Shown in pieces: positions 16,878 to 25,925 of a stretch of 64,000 bases of DNA (position 1 is its first letter; every line of letters begins with the position of its first letter). The notes below the pieces were generated by a model. That model was not told the DNA's origin, searched no databases, and saw only the letters and a program-made list of their open reading frames with translations. The position numbers were made by a program, and so were the translations under genes. The DNA is from JABSSA01 sp039984715. GTDB taxonomy: Bacteria; Pseudomonadota; Alphaproteobacteria; Rhodobacterales; Rhodobacteraceae. The stretch is taken from the NCBI GenBank assembly GCA_039984715.1, contig JBDWUA010000005.1, positions 14,593 to 78,592 on the forward strand, in the 5' to 3' direction.

Positions 16878-17808
16878 GACCCAACCTCCGCCGCAATTGC
16901 GGATCAGCCAAGATTACGACGGCATCGGCGATCAGACTGGTTGTGAAAAAGATCAAACCCATGAAGACCAGATAGGCCTGAATAACCGGGAAATCCCGTT
17001 GTGCGATGGCCTGAAGGATCAGTTGCCCAAGGCCGGGCCACCCAAAGATACTTTCGACGATGACAGCCCCGCCAAGCAGCGCCCCAAACGTGTTGGCCCA
17101 AGCGGTGGTCAACGGTCCGATGATACGCGGGGCGATATGGCCCAACATGATGCTTAGGGGCCCAAGCCCCTTGGCGATGGCCAGACGGACATAATCTTCG
17201 CTTTTTTCGGCGCGCACGCGTTCAAAAACCACACGGCCCAATGAGGCACCTGCCCCAAGGCTGAGTGTCAATGCTGGCAGAACAAGATCCGACGCGGATC
17301 CATCGCCGACCAATCGCGCCCACCCAAGGTTGAGCACAAAGACATAGATCAGCAACAGCGCCAACCAGAATGAGGGGATCGAGACCAAAAGGATGGTCAA
17401 CCCTCTGAGGCCCGCCCCGGTAAACCGATCCGATGCGACCGCGAATGTGCCAAGAGCAATCGAGATGATCACAGCCCCAGCAAGCGAACTGACGGCCAAC
17501 GCCAAAGTTGCGGGCAAGTGGATCGCGATTTCCGACATCACGCTGCGACCCGTGGCAACCGAGGTGCCAAAATCAAACCGAACCGCCCGTGACAGCCAAT
17601 CAAAATAGCGCGGCAAAAGAGGTTTATCGAGCCCGAATTGCGCCCGAAGGGCTGCAATGTCTTCGGGTTCAGGCACAATGCCCATGGCCCGCAGTTCCAT
17701 CATCACCGGATCGCCGGGCGCAAGCGCGACGATCGCAAATGCCACAAAGCTCATGCCAAGTAATGTCGGCACCGCAGCCAATAGGCGTAAAAGAACAAAT
17801 CGAACCAT
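16870..17808 (-). CDS. ABC transporter permease, DppB/NikB type
   Basis: The protein of 312 residues begins with the typical DppB/NikB N-terminus (LLRLLAAVPTLLGMSFVAFA) and contains LAPGDP and the periplasmic loop QFGLDKPLLPRYFDWLS. The EAA loop SEDYVRLAIAKGLGP follows, and FGALLGGAVIVESIFGWPGLG is the family signature near the C-terminus. It forms a heterodimer with the DppC-type permease encoded next. It follows the solute-binding protein gene after a 60-bp gap that holds a stem-loop. Confidence 0.93.
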   Translation of the reverse strand: MVRFVLLRLLAAVPTLLGMSFVAFAIVALAPGDPVMMELRAMGIVPEPEDIAALRAQFGLDKPLLPRYFDWLSRAVRFDFGTSVATGRSVMSEIAIHLPATLALAVSSLAGAVIISIALGTFAVASDRFTGAGLRGLTILLVSIPSFWLALLLIYVFVLNLGWARLVGDGSASDLVLPALTLSLGAGASLGRVVFERVRAEKSEDYVRLAIAKGLGPLSIMLGHIAPRIIGPLTTAWANTFGALLGGAVIVESIFGWPGLGQLILQAIAQRDFPVIQAYLVFMGLIFFTTSLIADAVVILADPQLRRRLGHE

Positions 17809-17825
17809 GATCGAATTCCAAATTG

Positions 17826-17851
17826 GCAGAGCCCCGTTAAAGGAGCTCTGC
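17826..17851 (-). repeat. Stem-loop between solute-binding protein and permease genes
   Basis: GCAGAGC-N12-GCTCTGC with additional inner CC/GG pairing lies 18 bp after the stop of the binding-protein gene and before dppB-like. No T-run follows on the minus strand. Such hairpins usually raise the level of the binding protein over the membrane components. Confidence 0.6.
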
Positions 17852-17868
17852 TTTGTCTATAGGCTGGA

Positions 17869-19413
17869 TTACTTTGCGAATTTCACGCGGCCATAGTCGA
17901 TCCAGTCCGCATATTCCGACATTGGAATCTCGATGCCCGGACGTGACAAGGTAAAGTTCGGCACCATCAAGATCGGGATGGCGGCCAGATCGTCCTGCAC
18001 GATCGCACGGTGAGCTTGACGCACCAGATCGATCACTTCTTCACGGGATTGGGCGCTGCGCGCTGATTTGAGCATTTCGTCAACATGCGGTCCGGGTGCA
18101 GTGAACTTGTACCCACCCCATGCGGTTGTCGAGGTGAACAGGTTGTACAGCAAATAGGTCGGGTCTGTGTTGTTGTTCGATGCGAACTCCATATACAAAT
18201 CCGCCTCGCCAGTATCGAGGTAGGTCGACCCATAGACGCCGCTGTCATCTACTTCGACCAGATCGATATCGATGCCAACACTTGCGAACATTTGTTCCAG
18301 CATTTCGGGCATTGGCTTCACGGTGGACACGTTTGGATAAGCCGCCACCAGACGCAGTTTCAGTTTGCGCCCGTCCTTTTCACGAACGCCGTCATCGCCC
18401 ACAGTCCAACCCGCCGTATCCAGCAATGCACCTGTCTTTTGTGGATCATAGCCGAAACCGTCTGTGTGATCTTCGCCAAGGTTAAACATCCAACCGGGCA
18501 GAATGCCTTTGGCTGGCACTCCGCGCCCGGCAAACAACACCTCAGCCAACGTGTCGCGGTCGATGGCCCAAGCCAGCGCTTCGCGGACTTTGTAGTCCTG
18601 AATGATGTCGAAAGGAGCGGACCCGTTTAGGTTCGCCAACAAGGCCACATAGCGAATTGGCCTGCTTTCATGCAGCACAACGGACCCGTCCTGCGGTATC
18701 GACAGCATCATTTGCGGGGTTACTTCGCCGATCACGTCTATCTCGCCGTTTTGCAGCGCAAGCAGGCGCGCATTGTCGTCCCCGATGAAGCGGAACGTCA
18801 ATCGATCAACGCTTGGCGTTTCGCCCCAATACTGTTCGTTCCGCACGACAGTGATCTGTTGTTTGGGCTCATAGCTGTCAAGAAGGTAAGGACCGGTGCC
18901 AACAGGGTTCGCGGCGCGGTCTTCTGAGGGGCCGAACAATGATGTGCCCCGATGGGTCATGTTTTCGATGACCAGCGCCGACCCCTTTTCAGAACGAAAG
19001 CGGATCTGGTAATCCCCCAACTTTTCAAAGCTGTCTTGGTCGATCTGAAGGAAGTCGGATTTCCCTTGATCATATAACTTCAGAGCGTCAATGGCGCTGT
19101 CCGCATTGAAAATTGTACCATCTGAAAACGAAACATCTTGGCGCAACGTGACGGTATAGGATCCGTCCGCATAGTCCCATTTTTCGAACAATAACGGGCT
19201 GGGCAGGAAATTCGCATCCGGCTTTACGGCCGTTTCAACGATCTGCGCCGCGGGACGGCGCGTCGTGAAGGAAAATTTATCTTCTGCCACGGAATAACGA
19301 TCCCGCTTGACCGCAACAATAAGAGAAGTTTCAGCCTGTACCGTCGAAAATGACAACGGTACAGCGGTGAGGGTCGCCGCAACGAAATGCGCGGCCAAAC
19401 GTAGTTTAAACAT
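17869..19413 (-). CDS. Periplasmic binding protein of a nickel/peptide-family ABC importer
   Basis: This 514-residue protein has a signal peptide (HFVAATLTAVPLSFSTVQA, cleavage near residue 27) and the SBP_bac_5 fold. Motifs seen are YTVTLRQDVSFSDGTIFNAD, NPVGTGPYLLDSYEP, VRNEQYWGETPSVDRL and VREALAWAIDRDTLAEVLF. It is the first gene of the importer operon after the small gene at 19432. The family binds peptides, Ni chelates or metallophores; the divergent exporter with a His-rich tail favours a metal-linked ligand. The ligand cannot be read from the sequence. Confidence 0.9.
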   Translation of the reverse strand: MFKLRLAAHFVAATLTAVPLSFSTVQAETSLIVAVKRDRYSVAEDKFSFTTRRPAAQIVETAVKPDANFLPSPLLFEKWDYADGSYTVTLRQDVSFSDGTIFNADSAIDALKLYDQGKSDFLQIDQDSFEKLGDYQIRFRSEKGSALVIENMTHRGTSLFGPSEDRAANPVGTGPYLLDSYEPKQQITVVRNEQYWGETPSVDRLTFRFIGDDNARLLALQNGEIDVIGEVTPQMMLSIPQDGSVVLHESRPIRYVALLANLNGSAPFDIIQDYKVREALAWAIDRDTLAEVLFAGRGVPAKGILPGWMFNLGEDHTDGFGYDPQKTGALLDTAGWTVGDDGVREKDGRKLKLRLVAAYPNVSTVKPMPEMLEQMFASVGIDIDLVEVDDSGVYGSTYLDTGEADLYMEFASNNNTDPTYLLYNLFTSTTAWGGYKFTAPGPHVDEMLKSARSAQSREEVIDLVRQAHRAIVQDDLAAIPILMVPNFTLSRPGIEIPMSEYADWIDYGRVKFAK

Positions 19414-19431
19414 TGGGTATTCCTTACAAAT

Positions 19432-19812
19432 TCAAGTGTAGATAAAGCTTGAAATTGTAACAGGCGGAGCGCGCGCAATATTTGGATGCCACAAACGGCG
19501 TTTCGCCTTAATGGCGGGTTGGGCAACAGTTGCACGATATGAGGACAGATATTCAAACCGCGGAACATCAATAGCCTGCCCCGTCAGGTTGGCGATCTGC
19601 GACGTGAAGAAATCACAACTTAGATCCCGCTCGCTTGGGACGGTATCATCCAGCGGCACCTGAATTGTTTTTGGCTCGCCTCCGGTGCACAGAACATAGC
19701 TGAGCATTTCGCCTTCAATGACCACCATGGTGCCCGGCGGACGAAGCACGACACTGACAAGGATCGTCAGGGCCATCAAAAGCCGAATGACTATTCCTCC
19801 TCTCCAGTGCAC
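19432..19812 (-). CDS. Small secreted or membrane-anchored protein of the metal importer operon
   Basis: The GTG at 19812 is chosen because GAGGAG lies 8 nt before it; the next in-frame ATG (19776) has its only ribosome site too far away. The 126-residue product has one N-terminal hydrophobic segment (RLLMALTILVSVVL) and a short domain with two Cys (SYVLCTGGEP and DLSCDFF). The layout resembles the DUF2946 group of small metal-associated proteins, but I am not certain. It lies 18 bp before the binding-protein gene, so it leads the importer operon, and is divergent from the MFS gene. Confidence 0.6.
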   Translation of the reverse strand: MHWRGGIVIRLLMALTILVSVVLRPPGTMVVIEGEMLSYVLCTGGEPKTIQVPLDDTVPSERDLSCDFFTSQIANLTGQAIDVPRFEYLSSYRATVAQPAIKAKRRLWHPNIARAPPVTISSFIYT

Positions 19813-19918
19813 GCGTTGCTCTCCTCGCGGTCAAAAGCGAACGGGACAATAATGATCGAACCCGCGTCCGCGCCATTTAAGCTATTGTGTCGCGACTGTG
19901 AAGAACTAGACTTCGACC

Positions 19919-21283
19919 ATGACTGGTGCAATGGCGAACCCTATCTACCGTCGGCTCTTGCTGGCGCAAGTCTTCTCGGTGCTTGGGTCGGGACTGACGA
20001 CCATTGCTTTGGGTCTTTTGGCATTCCACTTGTCTGGCGAAAATGCGGGTGCTGTTCTTGGCACAGCCCTCGCGCTGAAGATGGTCGCCTATGTTGGATT
20101 GGCCCCTATTGCTGCTGCAATATCGGAACGTCTGCCGCGCAAACCGTTCTTGATTTCGCTGGATTTGGCCCGCGCAGGGATGGTGCTTTTCTTGCCCTTC
20201 GTGACCGAAATCTGGCAGATTTATCTGCTGGTTTTTGGATTTCAGGCGTTTTCCGCCGCCTTTACACCAACGTTTCAAGCCACCATTCCCGACATTTTGG
20301 AAGACGAGGCGGATTATACCCAAGCGTTGTCCTACTCACGCCTGACCTACGATCTTGAATCGCTTGTCGGTCCGTTAATTGCGGGTTTGGCGCTGGCGGT
20401 GTTTTCATTTCATGCGCTATTTGTCGGGACCGCCATCGGTTTTCTGGTTTCGGCGGGTTTGGTGTTCAGCGTTGTTTTGCCCCTAAGAAGCAGCGCAGCG
20501 GTTCAGGCCCCGTTTCGCAAACGCGTCACTCGGGGGATATGGATTTATTTGGCGACGCCACGCCTGCGCGGGTTACTGGCTTTGTATGTGACCGTAGCCG
20601 CAGGCACGTCTATGGTCATCGTCAATACGGTCGTTCGGGTCAAAAGCGATCTTGGCCTTGGCGATGAAATCGTCGCGCTGTATTTCGCGGCAAGCGGCAT
20701 TGGGTCGATGGTTGTCGCACTGCTTTTGCCGAAACTGCTTGTTCGACACCCACCACGTCCGGTGATGTTCACGGGGGCCGCAATCGTCACTGTCAGCCTT
20801 GTGTTGGCAGCCTTTGCACCGGGCTTGATTGTCGGATTGACAATATGGACGACTCTCGGGGCTGGGACCTCGCTTATTCAGACGTCGGCAGGTTTGCAGG
20901 TTACCCGATCATGTAACACAGAAGATCGCCCTGCCCTGTTTGCCGCGCAATTCGCGTTATCGCATTCCACTTGGCTTTTAGCCTATCCATTGGCCGGAAC
21001 ACTTGGGGCTGCCGCAGGGTTACCAATCACGTTCTTGGTTATGGCCGTTATTTCAGGAATTGCCTCGCTGATTGCGCTGCGCCTTTGGCCATCTTTTGAC
21101 CCGATTGAAGTTGAACACGACCACGTCGCACTTGACCATGAGCACGCCAATGGCGATCCGGACCACCATAGCGCGGATGTTGTGCAATCAGATCACCCCA
21201 TCCGCCATCACCACCCAGCTATAAGTCATAGCCATCCGTTTGTCATCGACGATCACCACCCGGTCTGGCCAAAACGTAAATAG
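19919..21283 (+). CDS. MFS transporter with a His-rich cytoplasmic tail
   Basis: This 454-residue major facilitator protein has 12 predicted helices in about 395 residues, with the family loop SERLPRKPFLISLDLARAG after helix 2. From about residue 400 the tail is extremely rich in His, Asp and Glu (HDHVALDHEHANGDPDHHSA, then IRHHHPAISHSHPF). That combination is known from NreB-type nickel exporters. The gene is divergent from the nickel/peptide-type importer, as CntE-like exporters accompany Cnt importers in metallophore systems. Export of a metal or of a metallophore is inferred; no metallophore biosynthesis gene is in the window. Confidence 0.82.
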   Translation: MTGAMANPIYRRLLLAQVFSVLGSGLTTIALGLLAFHLSGENAGAVLGTALALKMVAYVGLAPIAAAISERLPRKPFLISLDLARAGMVLFLPFVTEIWQIYLLVFGFQAFSAAFTPTFQATIPDILEDEADYTQALSYSRLTYDLESLVGPLIAGLALAVFSFHALFVGTAIGFLVSAGLVFSVVLPLRSSAAVQAPFRKRVTRGIWIYLATPRLRGLLALYVTVAAGTSMVIVNTVVRVKSDLGLGDEIVALYFAASGIGSMVVALLLPKLLVRHPPRPVMFTGAAIVTVSLVLAAFAPGLIVGLTIWTTLGAGTSLIQTSAGLQVTRSCNTEDRPALFAAQFALSHSTWLLAYPLAGTLGAAAGLPITFLVMAVISGIASLIALRLWPSFDPIEVEHDHVALDHEHANGDPDHHSADVVQSDHPIRHHHPAISHSHPFVIDDHHPVWPKRK

Positions 21284-21555
21284 GGTTTACCTTTGACCGG
21301 TGGCGAGCCCCTGAACACTTGATCACCCGTATTCCGGTTTGGTCTTGGATTGAGGCCCTGCATGGCCGTTTGCTGGGATTTCAGTCTTGTTGTCGTGTCA
21401 GCTGCGGATAGTATGCGTTTTACCTACTCGGAAGGACGTGCTTGTGAGGCTGAATACCCTTTTTATTCAAGTTGATCCGCAGACCACCGAACCCTGCCGC
21501 CCTATCCACGCCGAGTGGACTTTAAAATCTCTCCCACCAACGAGGGACTATTGAA

Positions 21556-23235
21556 ATGACGACCCTCAACGGACTGCTGATCGTAACGACACAAGTCGAA
21601 GCCGACGTGATAGTCTGCGAAGACGGACTAAGCTTTTGGGGTGGTGTTGATCCGGATACAGGTCTGGTGATCGACGCGCATCATCCTCTTCACGGCCAGT
21701 CGCTGGCGGGCAAGGTCGTTCTTATGCCAACCAGCCGGGGGTCTTGTTCCGGCAGCGGTGTGCTTTTGCAATTGGCCTTGAACGGATGTGCCCCGGCGGC
21801 GTTGGTCTTACGCGAGGACGAAGAGGTGCTGACGCTGGGTGCATTGATCGCATCGCGTATGTTTGATCGAAACATTGGTGTCGTGCGACTGGCCCCAAAA
21901 GATTATGAGGAATTGCGCAGCAAAAACACCGCAAAGCTTCAGGGTAATCGACTGAGCGCCGCGCAGTTTTCCGTCGATCTACATCAGGTCACGCAAAATG
22001 ATCTGGATCTGAGCGCGCGCGATAAAGCCATGTTGGCCGGTGAACTTGGCAAGTCCGCGGCCCTCGCGATGGAGGTCATTTGCGCCATGGCGGCTGCGCA
22101 AGGCGCAAAGCGGTTGATCGACGTCACACGAGGCCATATCGATGGATGTATCTATGCGCATGAAGCGAACCTCATCTTTGCCGCAACCATGGCCAATATG
22201 GGGGCGACGGTGGCCATTCCGACCACGATCAACGCAATCTCGGTTGATCGTGAGAACTGGACCAAGCACGACTTACCACCCAAGTTTGGACGCGCCGCAA
22301 GCCGATTGGCCGACGCCTATGTTCAGATGGGTGCACGCGCGACGTTTACCTGCGCGCCCTACCTTGCTGATGACGTGCCACAACTGGGCGAAGATATCGG
22401 TTGGTCGGAATCCAATGCAGTGATCTTTGCCAACAGCGTGTTGGGGGCGCGGACGGCCAAACATCCCGATTACCTTGATCTGTTCATTGCCCTGACCGGG
22501 CGCGCGGCGGAAACTGGCGCCTATCTGGCGGAAAACCGACGGCCACGCATTGTGATCGATGTCGAAATGCCTGACCGTTATGACGACGCGATTTGGCCGC
22601 TGCTTGGGTGGATCACAGGCCGTCTGGCCCCGGATCGCATTCCTGTATTGAAAGGCATCGAACAGACCGCCCCAAGTCGCGATGACCTGCGCGCAGTATG
22701 TGCGGCCTTTGGAACAACCTCAGCCGCGGCCCTGTTGCATGTGGCAGGTGTGACGCCAGAAGGCGATGTCGAACCCGTTGCCGACGCAAGCCACGCAACA
22801 ATTTCCCCAGCCGATTTCGCCGCAGCATGGGATGCATTTAATACAGGGCCGGACAAAATTGATCTGGTTGCATTGGGCAGCCCGCATTTTTCACTAGAAG
22901 AGACGTGTCGTTTTGCGGACCTGATGGCAGGCCAGCATAAACATCCAGACGTATCCGTCATCGTCACTTTGGGTCGTGATACCTTTGCACAAGCACAAAC
23001 CGACGGAGCGGTAGAGACACTTCAAGCAGCAGGTGTTCAGTTCTATTCGGACCTGTGCTGGTGCTCTATTGTGGAACCCGTGTTCCCTATAAAAACCAAA
23101 ACCTTGATGACGAATTCTGGTAAATACGCCCATTATGCTCCGGGTCTAAGCGGAAGAAACGTGCGGTTCGGCGGACTTGCTGATTGCGCCCAAGCCGCTG
23201 TCACTGGAACGGCCCCGACTGAGCCGCCCAAATGA
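21556..23235 (+). CDS. Aconitase X (fused type), probable cis-3-hydroxy-L-proline dehydratase
   Basis: The 559-residue protein joins the small swivel domain (residues 1-135, with GQSLAGKVVLMPTSRGSCSG) to the large catalytic domain (about 150-550), the bacterial single-chain AcnX arrangement. The C-terminal segment SDLCWCSIVEPVFP carries Cys residues that may bind the Fe-S cluster, and TCAPYL and TNSGKYAHYAPG are family motifs. Characterised bacterial relatives dehydrate cis-3-hydroxy-L-proline. No proline-pathway partner is next to it, so the substrate here stays open. GAGGGAC lies 9 nt before the ATG. It is convergent with the aminotransferase at 23254. Confidence 0.88.
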   Translation: MTTLNGLLIVTTQVEADVIVCEDGLSFWGGVDPDTGLVIDAHHPLHGQSLAGKVVLMPTSRGSCSGSGVLLQLALNGCAPAALVLREDEEVLTLGALIASRMFDRNIGVVRLAPKDYEELRSKNTAKLQGNRLSAAQFSVDLHQVTQNDLDLSARDKAMLAGELGKSAALAMEVICAMAAAQGAKRLIDVTRGHIDGCIYAHEANLIFAATMANMGATVAIPTTINAISVDRENWTKHDLPPKFGRAASRLADAYVQMGARATFTCAPYLADDVPQLGEDIGWSESNAVIFANSVLGARTAKHPDYLDLFIALTGRAAETGAYLAENRRPRIVIDVEMPDRYDDAIWPLLGWITGRLAPDRIPVLKGIEQTAPSRDDLRAVCAAFGTTSAAALLHVAGVTPEGDVEPVADASHATISPADFAAAWDAFNTGPDKIDLVALGSPHFSLEETCRFADLMAGQHKHPDVSVIVTLGRDTFAQAQTDGAVETLQAAGVQFYSDLCWCSIVEPVFPIKTKTLMTNSGKYAHYAPGLSGRNVRFGGLADCAQAAVTGTAPTEPPK

Positions 23236-23253
23236 GGATAAACTAAACCTATC

Positions 23254-24177
23254 CTAAAACGTAGCACCCGTGTCCGCTGTGATCAGCTCTTTGTACAGCT
23301 CTTGTATGCGTTCCATCACTGGACGATCACCTGTACCGATCGGCTTGCCATCAATTTCTGACACCGGGGTTTGAGCACCAAAAGTGCCCGTCAAAAAGGC
23401 TTCGTCCGCGCTGTAGGTTTCATACAGCGAATAGTTACGTTCAAAGACCGGAATGTCGTTGTCCCGACAAATATCGATGACCTTCTGGCGGGTTACACCA
23501 TTCATGCAATAATCCCCCGTCGAGGTCCAAACTTGGCCCTTGCGCACGATAAAGAAATTGCAGGCATTGGTGGTATCCACAAACCCATGTGGGTCCAACA
23601 TCAGCCCCTCATCCGCACCCATCTGTTCCGCTTGCAAGCAGGCCAGAACGCAATTCAGTTTGGAATGGCTGTTGTATTTGGCATCTTGGCTCATAGGGAG
23701 GCCGCGCACCTGCGGAACTGTGGCCAGACGAATGCCTGTCTTTAACCCACCCGAAGGTTTCGAATGCTCAATAATAATTACCAATGTCGGGCCTGAACGG
23801 CTGAGCGAGGGATGCTGAAACGGTTTGGCTTTTATGCCACGGGTCAGCATCAAACGGCAATGGGCGTCGGTTGTCATACCATTGGCTTTGGCCGTCTTAG
23901 TCAGCGCGTCCAAGATGCCATCGCGGTCCATACCGACATCAAGTGACACCGCCTTACAAGAGCCGAAAAAGCGGTCCATATGTTCATCAAAAAACGACCA
24001 CTTCCCGTTATAAAGACGCATCCCTTCCCACATGCCATCGCCCAGCATAAAACCACTGTCATAGACGGATACCTTGGCTTCGTCGCGGTGCACAATTTCA
24101 CCATTCACATAGATTTTGATATCCAAATTGCGGATATCGTCGTCTGCGTCATGGGTGGTTTTTTGGGTCTCTGACAT
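23254..24177 (-). CDS. Class IV aminotransferase (branched-chain/D-amino-acid type)
   Basis: This PLP enzyme transfers amino groups. It has 307 residues from the ATG at 24177; a GTG nine codons upstream is possible. Motifs are VSVYDSGFMLGDGMWEGMRL, the PLP-lysine region DAKYNSHSKLNC, DEGLMLDPHGFVDTTNACNF and FLTGTFGAQTPVSEIDG. Whether it prefers branched-chain or D-amino acids cannot be told from sequence. It is the last gene of the amino-acid operon and is separated from the binding-protein gene by a terminator-like hairpin. Confidence 0.9.
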   Translation of the reverse strand: MSETQKTTHDADDDIRNLDIKIYVNGEIVHRDEAKVSVYDSGFMLGDGMWEGMRLYNGKWSFFDEHMDRFFGSCKAVSLDVGMDRDGILDALTKTAKANGMTTDAHCRLMLTRGIKAKPFQHPSLSRSGPTLVIIIEHSKPSGGLKTGIRLATVPQVRGLPMSQDAKYNSHSKLNCVLACLQAEQMGADEGLMLDPHGFVDTTNACNFFIVRKGQVWTSTGDYCMNGVTRQKVIDICRDNDIPVFERNYSLYETYSADEAFLTGTFGAQTPVSEIDGKPIGTGDRPVMERIQELYKELITADTGATF

Positions 24178-24206
24178 CGGGTTGATCCATTTGTTTGTTG
24201 TCACCA

Positions 24207-24243
24207 GAACAAAAGATGCCGGGCCCTAGGCGCGCCCGGCATC
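24207..24243 (-). terminator. Terminator-like hairpin after the amino-acid binding-protein gene
   Basis: On the minus strand, GATGCCGGG-N11-CCCGGCATC has perfect 9-bp arms followed by TTTTGTTCTGG. It lies 20 bp past the stop of the binding-protein gene and 30 bp before the class IV aminotransferase start, so it should reduce read-through into the latter. Confidence 0.75.
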
Positions 24244-24262
24244 TAACGCATTGCGCAATAGC

Positions 24263-25114
24263 TTAGTTGTTAAACATCAGCTCACGCTGGATGACCGGAG
24301 ACGCCTTCGGGTCCAGACCAAATTCCGTTAGGAAGTCGGCGTACCAACCTTGAGTCCGGCCTGTCTCGTACCAGTAAAAGATCGACGTGTTGACCCAGTT
24401 GAGGAACCGCTGATCCGCCTCTTGGCGCACCGCCACTGATGTCGGCGATGAGAATGCAGGTGTCGGGATTACAAGTTGGCCCCGACCCAATTTCTTATGC
24501 GCTGCCAAAAGTGGTGGGTGAAACAAGGATACCGCATCAACGCGACCAGACTGGAACGCCGCGATTGAGGCACCATTGTCGGGAAAGCGCTGGATGTCAG
24601 CATTAGGCAAATTTGCCGTGACATAGCTGTCCATACTGGAACCTTGCGGAACAGCGATGGAAACGTCCGCATTGTTCAGCTCTGCCCAAGTACTGGCGGC
24701 AAGGTCTTCGTTCGCGAGAACCGCCAACGAGATGTAAAGAAGCGGGTTGGACGGAAACGCCACCGAAACGGCACGATCTGGTTTAGGATCAAGCACCGGC
24801 ATCGCATCGATTTTGTTGGATTGTAGCGCGGCAACCGCCGTGCCCCATGTGACTTCAACAACCTCAAGGTCAACACCCAAAGTGTCGGCCATGTTCTGTC
24901 CAATGGTGATGCCTAGCCCACTGTCCCATTCGCCAGTTGCAGGGTTCTTGCTGAACCATGGTGGGGCTTGGGTCACGCCGATGCGCAATTTTCCGGACTC
25001 TTGAATTTGTTCCCAAGTCGACGTTTCTTGCGCAGTGACTGGACTTGTTGTCAGCATCGCCGCAGCGGTGAGACCCGCCAGCCAGTTTGTTGTTTTTTTG
25101 AAAATACTTTTCAT
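24263..25114 (-). CDS. Periplasmic amino-acid binding protein (SBP family 3)
   Basis: This receptor of 283 residues belongs to a polar-amino-acid ABC importer. It has a signal peptide (KTTNWLAGLTAAAMLTTSPVTAQ) and then GKLRIGVTQAPPWFS, GLGITIGQNMADTLGVDLEV and VALQSNKIDAMPVLDPKPDR, typical of the HisJ/GlnH fold. The lobe-connecting part SIAAFQSGRVDAVSLFHPP is present. The ATG at 25114 is preceded by a GAGAGGA ribosome site. The bound amino acid is unknown; the nearby aminotransferases and FAD oxidoreductase suggest it is catabolised. Confidence 0.92.
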   Translation of the reverse strand: MKSIFKKTTNWLAGLTAAAMLTTSPVTAQETSTWEQIQESGKLRIGVTQAPPWFSKNPATGEWDSGLGITIGQNMADTLGVDLEVVEVTWGTAVAALQSNKIDAMPVLDPKPDRAVSVAFPSNPLLYISLAVLANEDLAASTWAELNNADVSIAVPQGSSMDSYVTANLPNADIQRFPDNGASIAAFQSGRVDAVSLFHPPLLAAHKKLGRGQLVIPTPAFSSPTSVAVRQEADQRFLNWVNTSIFYWYETGRTQGWYADFLTEFGLDPKASPVIQRELMFNN

Positions 25115-25151
25115 TGTTTGTCCTCTCTGTTGGTCGTGTTTATTCCATTTT

Positions 25152-25925
25152 TTATTCGGGCAATTTGAACAAGGCGTGCCCCTCTAGGAATTCTTTCATC
25201 CGCTGCGTTTGCGGGTTCTTCAGCAGCTCTTGCGGCTCGCCCTCTTCATGAATTGCCCCCTCATTCAGGAACAAAACACGGTTGGCGACGTGATAGGCAA
25301 AGCCCAATTCATGCGTGACGCAAATCATGGTCATGCCTTCATCAGCCAGTTGGCGCATAGTCTTAAGCACTTCGCCAACCAACTCCGGATCAAGTGCTGA
25401 CGTGACTTCATCAAACAGCATCACTTCGGGGTCCATGGCCAAAGCGCGTGCAATCGCGACACGTTGCTTTTGCCCACCTGACAAGCGCGAGGGGTATTCT
25501 TCTGCCTTGTCGGCCAAACCCACCCGATCCAACTGCGCCATGGATTTGGCCTTTGCCTCTTCCGGATCACGACCTAAAACCGTGACTTGGCCCTCCATGA
25601 CATTTTGCAGCACAGTCATGTGTGGAAACAGATTGAAGTGCTGGAACACCATCCCGATCCGCGCACGAAGTTTGCACAAGTCGGCCTCTTTATACCGTAT
25701 ATTGCCATTGACCTCAGTGCCCACGACCTCACCGTTCAAATGGACACGTCCTTTGGTCGGTGTCTCCATGAAATTGATGCATCGCAAAAGCGTGGACTTG
25801 CCCGAACCGCTAGAGCCCAACAAGACCACGGTTTCCCCTGCTTTAACGGTCAGGTCGATGCCTTTCAGCACTTCCAGACTACCAAAGCTTTTGTGCAAGT
25901 TTTCGACGCGGACTAGATCGTTCAT
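25152..25925 (-). CDS. Polar amino-acid ABC transporter ATP-binding protein (GlnQ type)
   Basis: The 257-residue ATPase has Walker A LLGSSGSGKSTLLRCINFME, the Q-loop MVFQHFNLFPHMTVLQNV, the signature SRLSGGQKQRVAIARALA, Walker B VMLFDEVTSALDPELVGEV and the switch His CVTHELGFA. These are near-identical to the GlnQ/HisP consensus. It overlaps the upstream permease by 4 bp (ATGA) and precedes the binding-protein gene by 37 bp. Confidence 0.95.
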   Translation of the reverse strand: MNDLVRVENLHKSFGSLEVLKGIDLTVKAGETVVLLGSSGSGKSTLLRCINFMETPTKGRVHLNGEVVGTEVNGNIRYKEADLCKLRARIGMVFQHFNLFPHMTVLQNVMEGQVTVLGRDPEEAKAKSMAQLDRVGLADKAEEYPSRLSGGQKQRVAIARALAMDPEVMLFDEVTSALDPELVGEVLKTMRQLADEGMTMICVTHELGFAYHVANRVLFLNEGAIHEEGEPQELLKNPQTQRMKEFLEGHALFKLPE

